Source of the DNA: Adiantum capillus-veneris
Lineage: Eukaryota > Streptophyta > Polypodiopsida > Polypodiales > Pteridaceae
Assembly (NCBI GenBank): GCA_014529385.2
Contig: CM043963.1
Location: 77,982,912 to 78,046,911 of the forward strand
DNA: 64,000 bases
Reading direction: 5' to 3'
The notes beneath the pieces were generated by a model, which searched no databases, was not told where the DNA came from, and saw nothing but the letters and a program-made list of their open reading frames with translations. Positions 1 to 10,490 of this stretch are shown here, piece by piece (within the stretch, counting starts at the first letter, position 1; each line of letters starts with the position of its first letter). The translations under genes and the position numbers were made by a program.

Positions 1-615
1 GTAGATTCTCAACCTAGATGGAGGAAAGGTTGGCTGAACAAATACCCAGCCTACCTCATCTACTTGGTAGAGGCTCCAAAGGAGATTCGGGAGGATGCAA
101 CCTTCTGCCCGGTGCCAAGAGTCAGAAGCTGGAAAGAGCATGGCAGGATTGCAGAAAAGAAGCCAAATTGGCTTAATTACCCAAGGATGCCAGGACCAAA
201 GGCAGGAGAGAGAATAGGTAAAGCCTACATGGTGAAAACCCTAACGGGCACCATCAAACTCTTTACTGGCTCTCCTGACCTTTCGTGTCAGATGCTAAAG
301 AAAATCTGCAGGACTCTCTTAGCATGCATTGAAGTGTTCGCGCCAGATAAAGCCACGACCTCGAGTCTACTATCGACGGCCGACACAGTGACGGATATGA
401 TGTATGATCTTTCATTGCAGCCATCACCAAAGGTGTTACATCTCTTATACCAAAGAATTATGTTTTTGCCTAGCTTCCACATGCAAACATTCGAAGAAGC
501 TTTCTACACCGGCTTTTTCACTCACGAAAGCAAAATATTCGGCCCAACCTTGACCATCGGCAACCTACGCTACGAATCACATTTGCAGATGCTCAAGACG
601 ACAGGACTCTATTGA
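1..615 (+). CDS. Unknown 3' accessory ORF of an LTR retroelement (partial)
   Basis: Frame 1 is open from the left window edge to a TGA at 613-615, so at least 204 codons are present and the true start lies outside. I do not recognise the protein. It is basic and Pro/Trp-rich at its start (WRKGWLNKYPAYLIY) and has a Ser/Thr-rich middle. No transmembrane segment, zinc finger or catalytic motif is evident. About 45 bases after the stop come a G-rich polypurine tract and an LTR-like TGTTGAG start. This position, between pol and the 3' LTR, is where plant gypsy elements carry extra ORFs. It could also be the C-terminal end of a divergent pol. The coding call is moderately safe because of the open frame; the function is unknown. 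Confidence 0.5.
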   Translation, partial: VDSQPRWRKGWLNKYPAYLIYLVEAPKEIREDATFCPVPRVRSWKEHGRIAEKKPNWLNYPRMPGPKAGERIGKAYMVKTLTGTIKLFTGSPDLSCQMLKKICRTLLACIEVFAPDKATTSSLLSTADTVTDMMYDLSLQPSPKVLHLLYQRIMFLPSFHMQTFEEAFYTGFFTHESKIFGPTLTIGNLRYESHLQMLKTTGLY

Positions 616-645
616 TCAAGCCTAAAAGTCATGTCAGGGACGACA

Positions 646-663
646 TGAACGCGGAGGGGGGGA
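646..663 (+). other. Polypurine tract of left-edge LTR element
   Basis: A purine-rich run ending in GGGGGGGAG sits directly before TGTTGAGCCAG. Plus-strand priming tracts of LTR retroelements lie immediately 5' of the 3' LTR, which is the arrangement seen here. Confidence 0.5.
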
Positions 664-873
664 GTGTTGAGCCAGCAGAGGATCACACCCGCATTTTTGC
701 TCACACCCATCATTTTGTAACCATTGATTGTAATAAATGTCTTTCCGACATTAATTTTGATTAGAGCCATTCATTAAGTAACGGGACTCAATTGAGTTTC
801 CAGCTTGTAATCCCGAAGTAATTTCACCTGTTGATGTAAATAATTAGAGATGTTCTCACCTCCAAGGCTGAGG

Positions 874-880
874 TATATAA
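874..880 (+). promoter_or_regulatory. TATA box in left-edge LTR
   Basis: TATATAA lies about 210 bases into the LTR-like segment and about 80 bases upstream of the GA microsatellite, a typical position for an LTR promoter. Confidence 0.4.
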
Positions 881-953
881 GCCAAAGTTTTGTAACCTAA
901 AAGGGAGGATTCAATTATTAATCAAAGTGAGTTTTTGAGCGCCGTGACTGTGT

Positions 954-954
<1 letters not shown>

Positions 955-1010
<56 letters not shown>
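955..1010 (+). repeat. (GA)n microsatellite
   Basis: About 28 uninterrupted GA dinucleotides, starting roughly 75 bases downstream of the TATATAA box inside the putative LTR. Such a tract would lie in the transcribed leader. Confidence 0.95.
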
Positions 1011-1012
<2 letters not shown>

Positions 1013-1631
1013 TTATCTCCTTGCTACACGAGCTACGGGGCCGCCATTGGAGAAGCGACACCGCCATTGTGTTAGCAACGGTGAGAGCTACGCACAGATA
1101 CCAAGAGTGCGCGCTATCGGCTTCTACGTGTGGTAAGTTCCTACGAGCTTCGGTGTGAGTTTTCTTCCAACTCGTGTGTCGGAATAGAGCGTGCAGCATA
1201 TCTATAGAACCACAACGAGTAGAGCTACACATTAGTACCATCGAGGTCAAGTTTCGGTCACCTGTATTTTTCGGCCTGTCTTCATACGCGTTTACCGCAC
1301 GGAGTGGTTATAGGTTGATTTTGCAGTTCAAGTCTTTAGGGTGTTGTTCTTACCTAGTGTATAGACTTCCCCTTGAGTTTGAGATCGATTCAATGATTCT
1401 AGATCCTGTTTCGTATAGCATTCGTTCGTAGTACGGATTTCAGTCACTTGCGTGTTTTAGAACTTAGATTTTATTTCCTTAGTAGTGATTGTCATTAGAA
1501 GGTCGAGTAGGTGATTTGACACCCACCTAGTTGTTTCCATGCGCCTGCGGGTCAAGCTCCGTCCTCGTCTGACAAATTTTGTTGTTGGTTGAGTTCTCGC
1601 TATTTAGCTTCCGCTAGCGGCGTAACCGCCT

Positions 1632-1633
<2 letters not shown>

Positions 1634-1676
<43 letters not shown>
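1634..1676 (+). repeat. (CA)n microsatellite at LTR junction
   Basis: About 20 CA units exactly where similarity to the Gypsy-1 3' LTR begins. This makes it a likely slippage or recombination point. Confidence 0.9.
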
Positions 1677-1679
<3 letters not shown>

Positions 1680-2844
1680 ACCCCACCACACCTTCCCCCC
1701 ACCTCTCCTCTCTCTCCCATGCGCAGTCCGCAGCATACCACACACCCACACACACTCGCCTTTCGGCAGCAGTTGAAACACACACACACACACACACCCC
1801 ACCACGCTCCTCCCCCCTCTCCTTCCGCCATGCACAGACAGTCCGCCATCCGCCATAGGAAAAAAAAGAGAAAAAAATATATAAATTATATATATACATT
1901 ATATAACCCCCCCCCCCCTTTCCCGTGTTCCCACGCACGCATGCGCACATACATATACATATACGCACTCACCCACCAAAAAAAAAAGATATACACACAC
2001 ATGCTCATGCACATACATACATACATACATGCATAAACGCCTACGACATAGACAAATGGAAGAAGAAGGATCCAACGCACGCGCCGCCAACGACAAAAAC
2101 AGAAAATGCGCCGAAGGCATGCCTCGGCCGACTCCGAAAAGAAGTACGCTCGACACCAACGCACCGGCAGCTCGCCATTCGCTGGCAACACGCAACCTTG
2201 ATGCCATCTCAGTAATTTTAGGTTATTTTACCATTATCTTCAGTTTTCACCCAAGCCATTGTAAAATTTCCCTTTTGTAAATATCCTCTCTCTAGGTGAG
2301 GATAACAAAGGCCCACCTAGAGATTCCCATCTTTTAATAACCATCCCCAAAACAAAGCAAGGGTCAACCACTCCGGGCCCACCACTTGCTTTGTCTCCTC
2401 GATGAAGATTACCCTAACCACACTGGGATTACCATAATCCAAGCAGCCAACACCTTTAAATTGGCACTGAGAGGTCACTATGGGGGGGGGCAACGTATGT
2501 GGAACCAAGCGTTGGGTAGAGTGTAGTAGGAGGGATTGACACCATCACCATCACGGGGAGAGGGTTTAGGGTCTTGTGTGTTGGGTTTGCCTTGGAAATT
2601 GCACGATGTGAAGGGATTCACACCCATCTCTCGACTCTAGTGGTCGATGCACACACGTATGCACGCTCTTGACAATGAACATTTGCAGTCATTGAGTCGC
2701 CCTAGAGAACGCACCAAGTAGGTTGCACCATCTCTTCCCCCTACCTCTCTACCACCACGGCATGCCACCTTGTAAATATTGCAGAAATAATTCACCCTCA
2801 CACCCCCGAGGTTGTTTTTTATCAATTGCGAGTGTTCTCTCTCT

Positions 2845-2846
<2 letters not shown>

Positions 2847-2880
<34 letters not shown>
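2847..2880 (+). repeat. (GT)n microsatellite in 5' LTR
   Basis: About 17 GT units. At the matching place in the 3' LTR (about 11850-11881) a CT run occupies the site, so the two LTRs differ in repeat type here. Confidence 0.9.
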
Positions 2881-2883
<3 letters not shown>

Positions 2884-3038
2884 CTTGCGGTGTTCATATC
2901 ATCGTGGGCTTTGCGTCCTAGCCGCTCAAAGCTAGGTGGTGCCCCCTGTTCGCTTTATCGTGGCAGGCTCGAGGCGAGCCATTCGGCCCCCGGCATTTTA
3001 GAGTCCGTCGGGGTTCCGGGTTTGCTTTGCGTCCGTCA

Positions 3039-3061
3039 TTTGGTGCCCCCACGGAGGAGGG
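3039..3061 (+). other. Primer-binding site of Gypsy-1
   Basis: TGGTGCCCCCACGGAGGA begins two bases after the LTR end. Gypsy-2 has TGGTGTCCCCACTGAGGA at the equivalent place, so the site is conserved between the two elements. The TGG pairs with the CCA end of a tRNA; I do not identify which tRNA. Confidence 0.75.
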
Positions 3062-3114
3062 ATTTTCTAAGACTCGAGGCTATCAATCATGGACGAGTGG
3101 CTAAAGGAATTTTC

Positions 3115-4017
3115 TAACTAGAGGACGGAAGAAGAAGAGAGGTGCTGCTGCCAGGCTACAGTGTCATCAACATTCAAGAGGTAAATTCTCCATCTCGTAT
3201 AGCTCGTTCTAACTATAAATCGAAAGCATCAGGGAGGAGATTGGTGAGGTGCCATCACTGTTGTCAACCAAGGCACACGGTCAATGAGTGCCAACAACGA
3301 AGGCAGCGGAAGGTCTGAAGTCTTCTACATTGACATTCATGGCAAGGAGGTCATTCATGTCAAGGAAGGAGAGCAAACGGTAAGGCCTCTTCTCCCTAAA
3401 GAGACAACAGTCAAAGATAAAACCCCGAAGTGGCCTAAAGGGGATGCTCGAGCCAAGGGCAAGGAGAAAATAGGCTAGCTTGGAAACACATGACCCCGAA
3501 GGGAGAAGCATCTGGCCAAGCAAGTGCTTCAAGCTCAGAGAGCCGGGTTGTACCCACTTTGTCAAAGAAGAAGTCACCCGAAGGAAAGCGGCGGAAGGTC
3601 GCCTAATGATTTGCACGACGCATGCGAGTGCTACCAATCCACTTTGACAATCCAGAAGAAGAAGTGGTGAGAAGATTCCCATGTCCTAGAGAGGTGTGGT
3701 TCGGCTACTGCTCTCGCTGTTTTGGGAAGCGAGTGGTGGACCTTCCTCCCCTCCTTGTACAACTTATCCTGAAGAAGCTCTCTACCACGGGAGAGACCCA
3801 GTGGGCTGGAGATGACCTGTTGAATGGAGTAGAATTCATGCAACACGCTGATTATGGAAATTACCTACAATTGCTGTTAGCCAAGAGACTGGGAGTGGTC
3901 AGACGCGTCGCCATCACCCCGTACGTGTTGAGTAACGAAGGAAGGGTAGAACCCATGAAAGGTGACGACCTCTTGTGGATGTGCCGACTCATCAACACTG
4001 GTACGGTAAGAGTGTAA
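3115..4017 (+). pseudogene. Gypsy-1 leader coding remnants with Cys/His motif
   Basis: This lies between the primer site and gag and is broken into pieces. Frame 1 from 3115 to 3315 contains a C-x2-C-x4-H-x4-C pattern at 3250-3291 (CHHCCQPRHTVNEC), the spacing of a retroviral zinc knuckle although upstream of gag. A 131-codon ORF at 3622-4017 contains a second cysteine pair (YCSRCFGKRV). Paired CxxC motifs before a basic stretch faintly recall 4CXXC-R1 zinc-finger domains, but the resemblance is too weak to name a family. Gypsy-2 lacks this roughly 900-base block, so it is an addition in Gypsy-1 or a loss in Gypsy-2. No function can be given. Confidence 0.4.
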
Positions 4018-4033
4018 GTAGGTATTTCACCCT

Positions 4034-4255
4034 TTGTGCATAATGGAAAACGGGCCGACGGCATTCCTGTTTAGATTCCTGCAGCATATGCATGTAAACA
4101 TCTATGTGGATAGGAAAGTCTTCTACCAACAGAAGATCGTCTACGTATTTGGTGCGGCAGTACTAGGAGAAATCCTCAATTCCCCGAACCCCATCATTCT
4201 CCCCATACTAGATTACCATCATTCCTTTAATGTCTCTATTTTTATCCTATTTTAG
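4034..4255 (+). CDS. Short conserved leader ORF ahead of Gypsy-1 gag
   Basis: A 73-codon ORF ends about 100 bases before the gag ATG. It is clearly related to the 71-codon ORF at the same place in Gypsy-2 (59816-60031, - strand). Shared blocks include DRKVF.QQ.IV, FGA..L.EIL.SPNPIILPI and a FILF end followed directly by a stop in both. Conservation at protein level between two elements whose DNA has diverged suggests that it is, or was, translated, perhaps as an N-terminal piece of the polyprotein now separated by a stop. I do not recognise the family. Confidence 0.55.
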   Translation: MCIMENGPTAFLFRFLQHMHVNIYVDRKVFYQQKIVYVFGAAVLGEILNSPNPIILPILDYHHSFNVSIFILF

Positions 4256-4353
4256 CCTATCCATTCGCCCCTGAAAGAAACCCCTATGAGCAGTTGCTGT
4301 TGATGTAAAAAAAAAAGAGAAAAAAAAGGTTTGTAATTTTCCGATTCACCACC

Positions 4354-5592
4354 ATGGCAAGTGTTTCTTTCCCCACGTTCAATGGAAAGAAGGGAGAAGA
4401 TCTCACCACCGACTTTTTGGATGATTTTGACATTGCTTGTGTCGTCTCCAACAAAGATGACGACGCTTCACGACTTAGAATTTTTCCTCTACTGATGAAA
4501 GTAGAGGCCAAGTCTTGGTACAATGCATTGCCCCAGGCTACCAAGAATGCATGGGATGTGTTAAGGGCTGCTTTTGTAAAGAGGTTTGGTGGAGGCACAA
4601 CCTCGGCGAAGCTATGGCAGCTATTGACAGAATTAAAGCAGGCAGGCCTGCTGGAGTACGCCACCTATGAATCAAAGTTTGTGGACCTATGGGAGAGATG
4701 GGTTGCCACACTGGAGGAAGGCAAAGGAGCGCCTGATTTCCTGAAGAAGGACCGTTTCATTGCTGGTCTATGGTCGCCGCTTAGAGAGAAGGTGAAGGGA
4801 AGGTTTCCTGCAACATATTAGTTGGTAGTCGAAGTAGCTCGCCTTAAAGACAAGAAGCTGCGCATGCAAGCAAGAGTAAACGAGTCAGAGGAAACAAGCT
4901 CGGCCCAACCAACCCCAGTGGTTGCAACAGCCAACCATAGAGTCCAACCACAGGAGACAGCAGAGGAGCAGCAAGACCTGCTGAGTCGCATCACCAACCA
5001 ACTAGAGAGTTTATCTGTGCATCTGGTGCAGCAAGGGCATGCATCTGGCAGAAATCCAGAACAAGGAAGAGGACAATGAAGGCAGAACCCAGAATACCAC
5101 TGTTACAATTGCCAAGAAGACGGCCATGGAATGTACTACTGCCCACACCCAAGAAGGCAGAACTTTAATAGAGGGGGGGGACAAAATGAAATCTCTTTGC
5201 CAAGACTAAGACCACCACCAAGACAGCCAGGACCAATCCCATCAATCCAAATCCTGCGACCACATATACAACAGCAACCACCACCCCAACCTCTCATTCC
5301 GCCACTACCCCCACTACCTGCGGTGAACCAAGCAGTGAGTGTCATTAGCTTAGAGGCTAAAGGGAAGGCGAAGGTAGGAGAGTCAGCTCGAGAGAAGCAC
5401 AAAGGAACAACGAAGGTAGAAGAAGTGGATGCTATGGGAGTGAAACGTGCGAGGCACGAGGAGGCATCTCAAAAGGAAGAGAAGATGAAAGTGAAAGCCG
5501 AGTCTAGCAAACAAGTAGCTAAACCGCGGCGGAAGATAGACATAGTGGACTTCTCACTAGGTGAGGAGGCACAACCCTATGAATTAGTTTAG
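4354..5592 (+). pseudogene. gag: Gypsy-1 gag (three in-frame stops)
   Basis: One continuous reading frame runs from ATG 4354 through stops at 4819-4821, 5077-5079 and 5590-5592 into pol. The first part is a plant retrotransposon gag core (AKSWYNALPQATKNAWDVL). It is followed by a Gln-rich segment, a CCHC zinc knuckle at 5101-5142 (CYNCQEDGHGMYYC), then a Pro-rich and a Lys/Glu-rich linker. In life Gag would form the virus-like particle and bind element RNA. Gypsy-2 has the same order, and its sequence shows amino acids where these stops fall. The frame is otherwise intact, so decay is by point mutation. Confidence 0.85.
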
Positions 5593-8500
5593 GATGTGTT
5601 AATGCAGGGCCCGAAGATAACGTGGCCCCAATTACTCCACCTTGCACCCAGAATGAGGAGGCAATGGACGAAGATGGTAAGTACCAAGAAGTCAAAACCA
5701 CGGATAGCTGGGGCTATCTCTGGGAGGGATCTCGACGACATCTTGCCAACCATGGACTCTCACATCAAAGGGAAGCGGATTTCAAACGTCTACATAGATG
5801 GTGGCGTGCAAATATGCGTCATGAGTGAAAAGATGATGCACCATCTAGGTCTAGAGGTAAGTAGGCCGGCACCCTGCCGAGCCAAGATGGAAAACAATGT
5901 AAGAGTAAAATGTGTAGGCATTGTAAATGCAGTTAAAGTAAAATCATTCAATACGGAAGTGGAGGTAGACATCTTTGTCATGCCAAAAAAAGGAGAGGGC
6001 TACCCCATCATTCTTGGAAGGCCTTGGCTTATGGCCATGGAAGCAAAACAAGATTGGAGAACCGGGATGATCCAGATGAAGGATGCTAAAGGGAAGTCCA
6101 TATTCTACGACATGAGGACTAGGAAGCAGCGCAATATGATCTTGGAGGCTTCAGAAGAAGAGTCCACCAACGACTCCTCGTCTACCTCAGGAGAAGACAC
6201 AACCACCACCGACGGGAGTGACAGTAGCATCGAAGTAATGGGAGTCGTTCTTAAAGACCCAAACAGATTAACACAATCTGAAGCAACCTCAACAAACGAA
6301 GAAGGACCATCAGGTAAGCAGTCATTGGAGGATGCAAGTAAGCTACAAAAAATGCTCTCAAATGAGTTAACCAATGAAGAGAGGAAGGAGTACGTCTCTA
6401 TGTTAGGCAACTTCACTACTTTGTTCATTGATGGCTATGATAAGATCACAGGAATTACAGTAGTGCAGCACCACATAAAACTCAAGGAAGGCAGTAAACC
6501 CGTAGTACAGAAGCTCAGAAGACTTGGAGTGATTCAACAAGAGGCATTGCTTAAAGAAGTAAGGAGTTTGCTACAAGCAGGTTTCATCTATCCTGTCGAA
6601 GACTCAGAATGGGTCTCCCCAGTAGTAGTCACACCAAAAAAAAAAGGTAAATGGAGAGTCTGTGTGGATTATAAACCTCTCAATGCAGCCACGAAGAGGG
6701 ACCATTTCCCTCTCCCATTCCAGGACGAAATACTCAATGAAGTGGCAGGTCACGAACGCTACACAGTATGCGACGGCTACTCAGGATACTTCCAGATTAG
6801 CATTGCGGAGGAGGATCAGAAGAAGACAACCTTCATCACACCTTGGGTATGTTTTGCCTACAGAGTGATGCCCTTTGGCCTCACCAACGCCCCAGCCACA
6901 TTTCAACGCTATGTGACCTTTGTTTTCCAACCCTACTTTGGAACATCAATACGGGTTTTCATAGATGATTTTTGCATCTATAGCTCATGAGCCCTTCATC
7001 TAAGCAAAGTCTATGATGGCTTAACCAGGCTACAAACCCTGGGTGGCCAACTCAACGTGGACAAGTGTCACATTGGTGAGAGCAAGGTCACTCTCCTTGG
7101 TCATGTAATTTCAGCAAAAGGAATCGAGGCTGACCCTAGAAAAATTTAGGCTCTAGTATCTTTATCATCTCCCACCACCGCCAAGCAGTTGGTTTCTTTC
7201 CTTCAGAAGGTAAGATATTTAAGCAGGTTCATTCACCTGCTATCTCAAGTGGTCCTTCCCCTACAACAACTCACCCAAAGGGATGTTTTCTCATGGAGTG
7301 AAGAGAATGAACAGCAGTTCATTGAGGTAAAGCAAGTCCTATCTAAGCTTCCCACTATTTCACCCCCCAAATGGGACGAGCCATTCTATGTGAACCCTAG
7401 TGTGGGAAATGATACTCTGGGAGCAGTACTAATGCAAAAGGATCCCAAAACTTCTTTCATGCGCCCTATTTACTTCTCTAGTCGGGTCATGACCCCATTA
7501 GAGAAGGGATTCACCGAAGTAGAACACATGGTTCTGGCACTGATGTTTGCTACCATGAAATTCCGCTCCTATCTCTTGCCTAGACCATTTGTAATCCTGA
7601 CAATGGAAGAGGTTTTTCCTTATGTAATGTGACACATGGATGTCTCATCTAGGATCTCAAAGTGGTTAATTAGACTACAAGAGTTTGATACACCATGCAA
7701 GTAGAAAACTCCACTAGGGCTAGTTTAGCAGGAATTCTCACTCATCGCCAGTACGAGAGGAAACTGAAGGTCAACACGGAAGCAAAGGAAGGAACACCAG
7801 ATAAAGAGCGCCCTAAGCTAGAGAGAGCTCACTCTCTTTTCTTTGACGGAGCATACAAGAGAACAATGGATCAGTCTGCAGCAAGCATGGTCATTTTCAA
7901 TGAACAGCAGGAAAGAGTATTCTCCATGGGGTAGTTATCACACTCCCACTCTAACAATGAGGCAGAATATGCAGCCCTAATCCTTGGGCTGGAACAATGT
8001 ATTTCACACAAAATTCAGCGCTTGAATGTGTTCAGCGACGCTTTACTTTTGATAAGGTAGATAAATGGCACCTGGGAGTGCAAGAATCAGGTTTTACTTG
8101 GTCAACTTCGCCAAGTTAAGGACCTTCTGAAGAAGTTTGAAGCGGTAAGATTCTTCCACATTCCCCGAGCAGAAAATCAAGAGGCAGATGCACTAGCTAA
8201 AGAAAGAATACAAGATGCTTCCATAGGAGCAATCAAATTAAAGCTACCCCTCTTTCAAGGCAGTGACGCTATGCCTGATATCATCAGCTTCCTTAATACA
8301 GGGGAATGTCCAACAGGACACACGAAAGGCCAAAAACAATGGCTGGTAAGGAAGGCTACTAGGTACCGGCTTATAGATGACCACTTGTATTGTAAGGGCA
8401 AAGATCAAATTCTCAGGCGGGTGCCAACCTCCAGTGAAATCACCGAGGTAATCTCAAGCTGCCATGACGGCGTCTGCGGTGGTCATTTTGCTCTAGATAT

Positions 8501-9593
8501 CACCAGTAGGAAGATTCTACAAGCAGGATACTTTTGGCCTAGTTTGAATAGAGATGTACACCATTGGTGTAAAACATGTAAGACCTATCAAGTGGCCAGT
8601 GATCGCACGCTAACCTACGAGCCACAAACCCCTATCATTTCATATGGTCCGTTTGAGAAATGGGGAATAGATGCAATTGGTCCCTTACCAAGGGCCCAAT
8701 CAGGTAAACTATACATCATTGTGGGGGTAGACTACATGACGCGATGGGCAGAAGCAACGGCCACCACCCGCATTACAGCCCAAGAGGTGGCAAAGTTCAT
8801 TTTTGAGCATATCGTTTGCCGTTTTGGCACTCCTCTTGAGATAATATCAGATAGAGGACCAGGATTCAGAGGTGATGTGGTAGGAGAACTGATGAAGAAG
8901 TTAGGCATCACACATCAGCATTCCACACCATACTATCCACAATGCAATGGTCTGGTAGAGAAAGTAAATGGCAAGATCATCACCAAACAGGTGAACAAAC
9001 ATACGGGAGATTGGGATAAACATCTCATGGCAGCTCTTTGGGCCTACAGAACAACGTTCCGAACATCACTAGGTTTCACCCCTTTCTATCTAGTTTATGG
9101 GAAGGAGGCAATTCTACCCATTGAGGTACAAATAGCCAGCTTATGAGTCTTGGCCATCCAAACCCACCGTCCAATCGTAAACCTTAGAAACCACATCTTG
9201 GATCTAGAGAGACTACAACTGGATAGGGAAGAAGCAATCAATCACTATGCGGCACAGGCAAAAAGACGCCGACTCACTTTCAATCAAGGGCTTAAAGAGA
9301 AAGGACTGGAAAAAGGCATGTTAGTGCTGCGATATGACAACAGATTTGATACTAGGAAGGATAAGAAATTTCAGCCCAGATGGGAAGGACCATTTATCAT
9401 CAAGAAACGCTACGACAACGGAAGCTATAAGCTGATGGAGGCAGATGGGAGAATTCACAAGACTAGAGTCAATGGATGGAGACTGAAGAGGTATTTTCTT
9501 AGGTTTGACCCAGAATTCGTGCTAGACATTCCAAAAGAGGGAGAACCCTCTAACTCTACAACTAAAGAAACTGAAGAAGGGCTAGAAGCATGA
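5593..9593 (+). pseudogene. pol: Gypsy-1 pol: protease, RT, RNase H, second RNase H, integrase
   Basis: This continues the gag frame. The aspartic protease motif YIDGGVQICV is near 5800. RT follows (WRVCVDYKPLNAATKRDHF; active-site box VFIDDF at 6955-6972), then the RT-linked RNase H (about 7300-7690), then a second RNase H (FFDGAYKR near 7840, NNEAEYAAL near 7955, NQEADALA near 8180). The integrase has an HHCC zinc site and a DDE core (DAIGPLP, SDRGPGF, NGLVEKVNG), and the C-terminal GPFIIKK tail ends at 9593. Stops lie at 6988, 7147, 7630, 7932, 8058 and 9144, and a one-base frameshift near 7690 moves the frame from 1 to 3. Two RNase H domains in tandem are known from Tat-type gypsy elements. 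The element is not autonomous as it stands. Confidence 0.9.
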
Positions 9594-9603
9594 ATGCCTC
9601 TAG

Positions 9604-9622
9604 CCAAAAGAGAGAGGGCTAA
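9604..9622 (+). other. Polypurine tract of Gypsy-1
   Basis: AAAAGAGAGAGGGCTAA immediately precedes TGATAACC. Gypsy-2 has GGGGAGGGCTAATA in the same role before its TGAGTGGC, so the GAGGGCTAA core is shared and fixes the LTR start. Confidence 0.7.
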
Positions 9623-9896
9623 TGATAACCGGCTTTCGGAAAATCAAGGAAAAAAAAAGAAAAAAACTCATTTCACCCCCCCCCACTCTTAGTACCCCCC
9701 CACAGTAACTCATCTTTCCCTTCCCGCACCATGGGCATCAGATAAAACTCTCGCACTCTCTCCCCCCCCATTTTCTTTACATACCATCCTCCCCCTGTTC
9801 CCCCCCCCCCGATTTACCCTCCCCAGCCAGGCAGAAATTAGGAAGGAACCCCCCCCAACCCCTCTCTTGTGCTCCCTCGGTGTGAGCCGCGTGAGA

Positions 9897-9965
9897 CCCC
9901 CCCCCCCCCCCCCCCACTCTCTTACACTCACCCCTCACCCATTACCCTTTACCCTCCCCTATCCT

Positions 9966-10002
<37 letters not shown>

Positions 10003-10052
10003 TTCACTCTTACACTCACCCCTCACCCATTACCCTCTACCCTATCCTACCT

Positions 10053-10083
<31 letters not shown>

Positions 10084-10112
10084 TCTTTGGCCCCCCAATA
10101 TTCCCTCCACTG

Positions 10113-10145
<33 letters not shown>
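9897..10145 (+). repeat. Poly-C array with interspersed 50-base units
   Basis: Long C homopolymers lie at about 9897-9915, 9967-10002, 10053-10081 and 10114-10145. They are separated by near-identical segments containing TTACACTCACCCCTCACCCA (9916-9966 and 10003-10052). The complementary strand is almost pure G runs. Assembly errors in run length are likely here. Confidence 0.9.
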
Positions 10146-10147
<2 letters not shown>

Positions 10148-10399
10148 TTCCCCACCCTCTTCCACCTCATTCTCTCCCCCCCGGCCCGCGGATATATTCC
10201 CCCCCCCATTGACTTAGTTGTCCTTCGTCCTTAAGCCCATGCAAGACACACCACCCTCCCCCTCTCCCTCTCACCCACACAAACCCATGCCCCGCCATTC
10301 CCCCTCTCTCCCTCACTCTCCCTCACACACACTCTCTATCCCTTATCCCCTCACCCCTCAACCTCCCCCTCTCCCTCTCACGCATTGTGGCAGCACACC

Positions 10400-10444
10400 A
10401 ACTCTCTCTCTCTCTCTCTCTTTCTCATCCGGGTGCCGCCAACG

Positions 10445-10490
<46 letters not shown>

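Larger units (their letters stand above)
664..1636 (+). mobile_element. Probable 3' LTR of left-edge element
   Basis: The segment starts TGTTGAG after a polypurine tract. A possible end is TTAACA at 1631-1636, a near inverted match to the start, immediately before a (CA)n run. A TATATAA box at 874-880 and a downstream (GA)n tract at about 955-1010 would fit U3, then R/U5. No second LTR copy is in the window, so the boundaries rest on terminal motifs only. The right end abuts the start of the Gypsy-1 5' LTR homology, so one element may have inserted into or truncated the other. No protein coding is seen in this stretch. Confidence 0.45.
1620..3038 (+). mobile_element. 5' LTR of Gypsy-1 (5'-truncated)
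   Basis: From the (CA)n run at about 1634 to TCCGTCA at 3032-3038 this sequence matches 10.5-12.045 kb nearly base for base. In the roughly 600 bases from 2211 that I compared by eye there were about 16 mismatches. It ends in CA, directly followed by a primer-binding site. The 3' copy extends about 900 bases further upstream to TGATAACC; nothing like that precedes this copy, so the 5' LTR has lost its U3 start or was replaced by the neighbouring element. The TATA-like position reads CCTTTAAAT here (about 2453) versus CCTATAAAT in the 3' LTR (about 11463), so this promoter may be weakened. A (GT)n run lies at 2847-2880. Confidence 0.8.
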
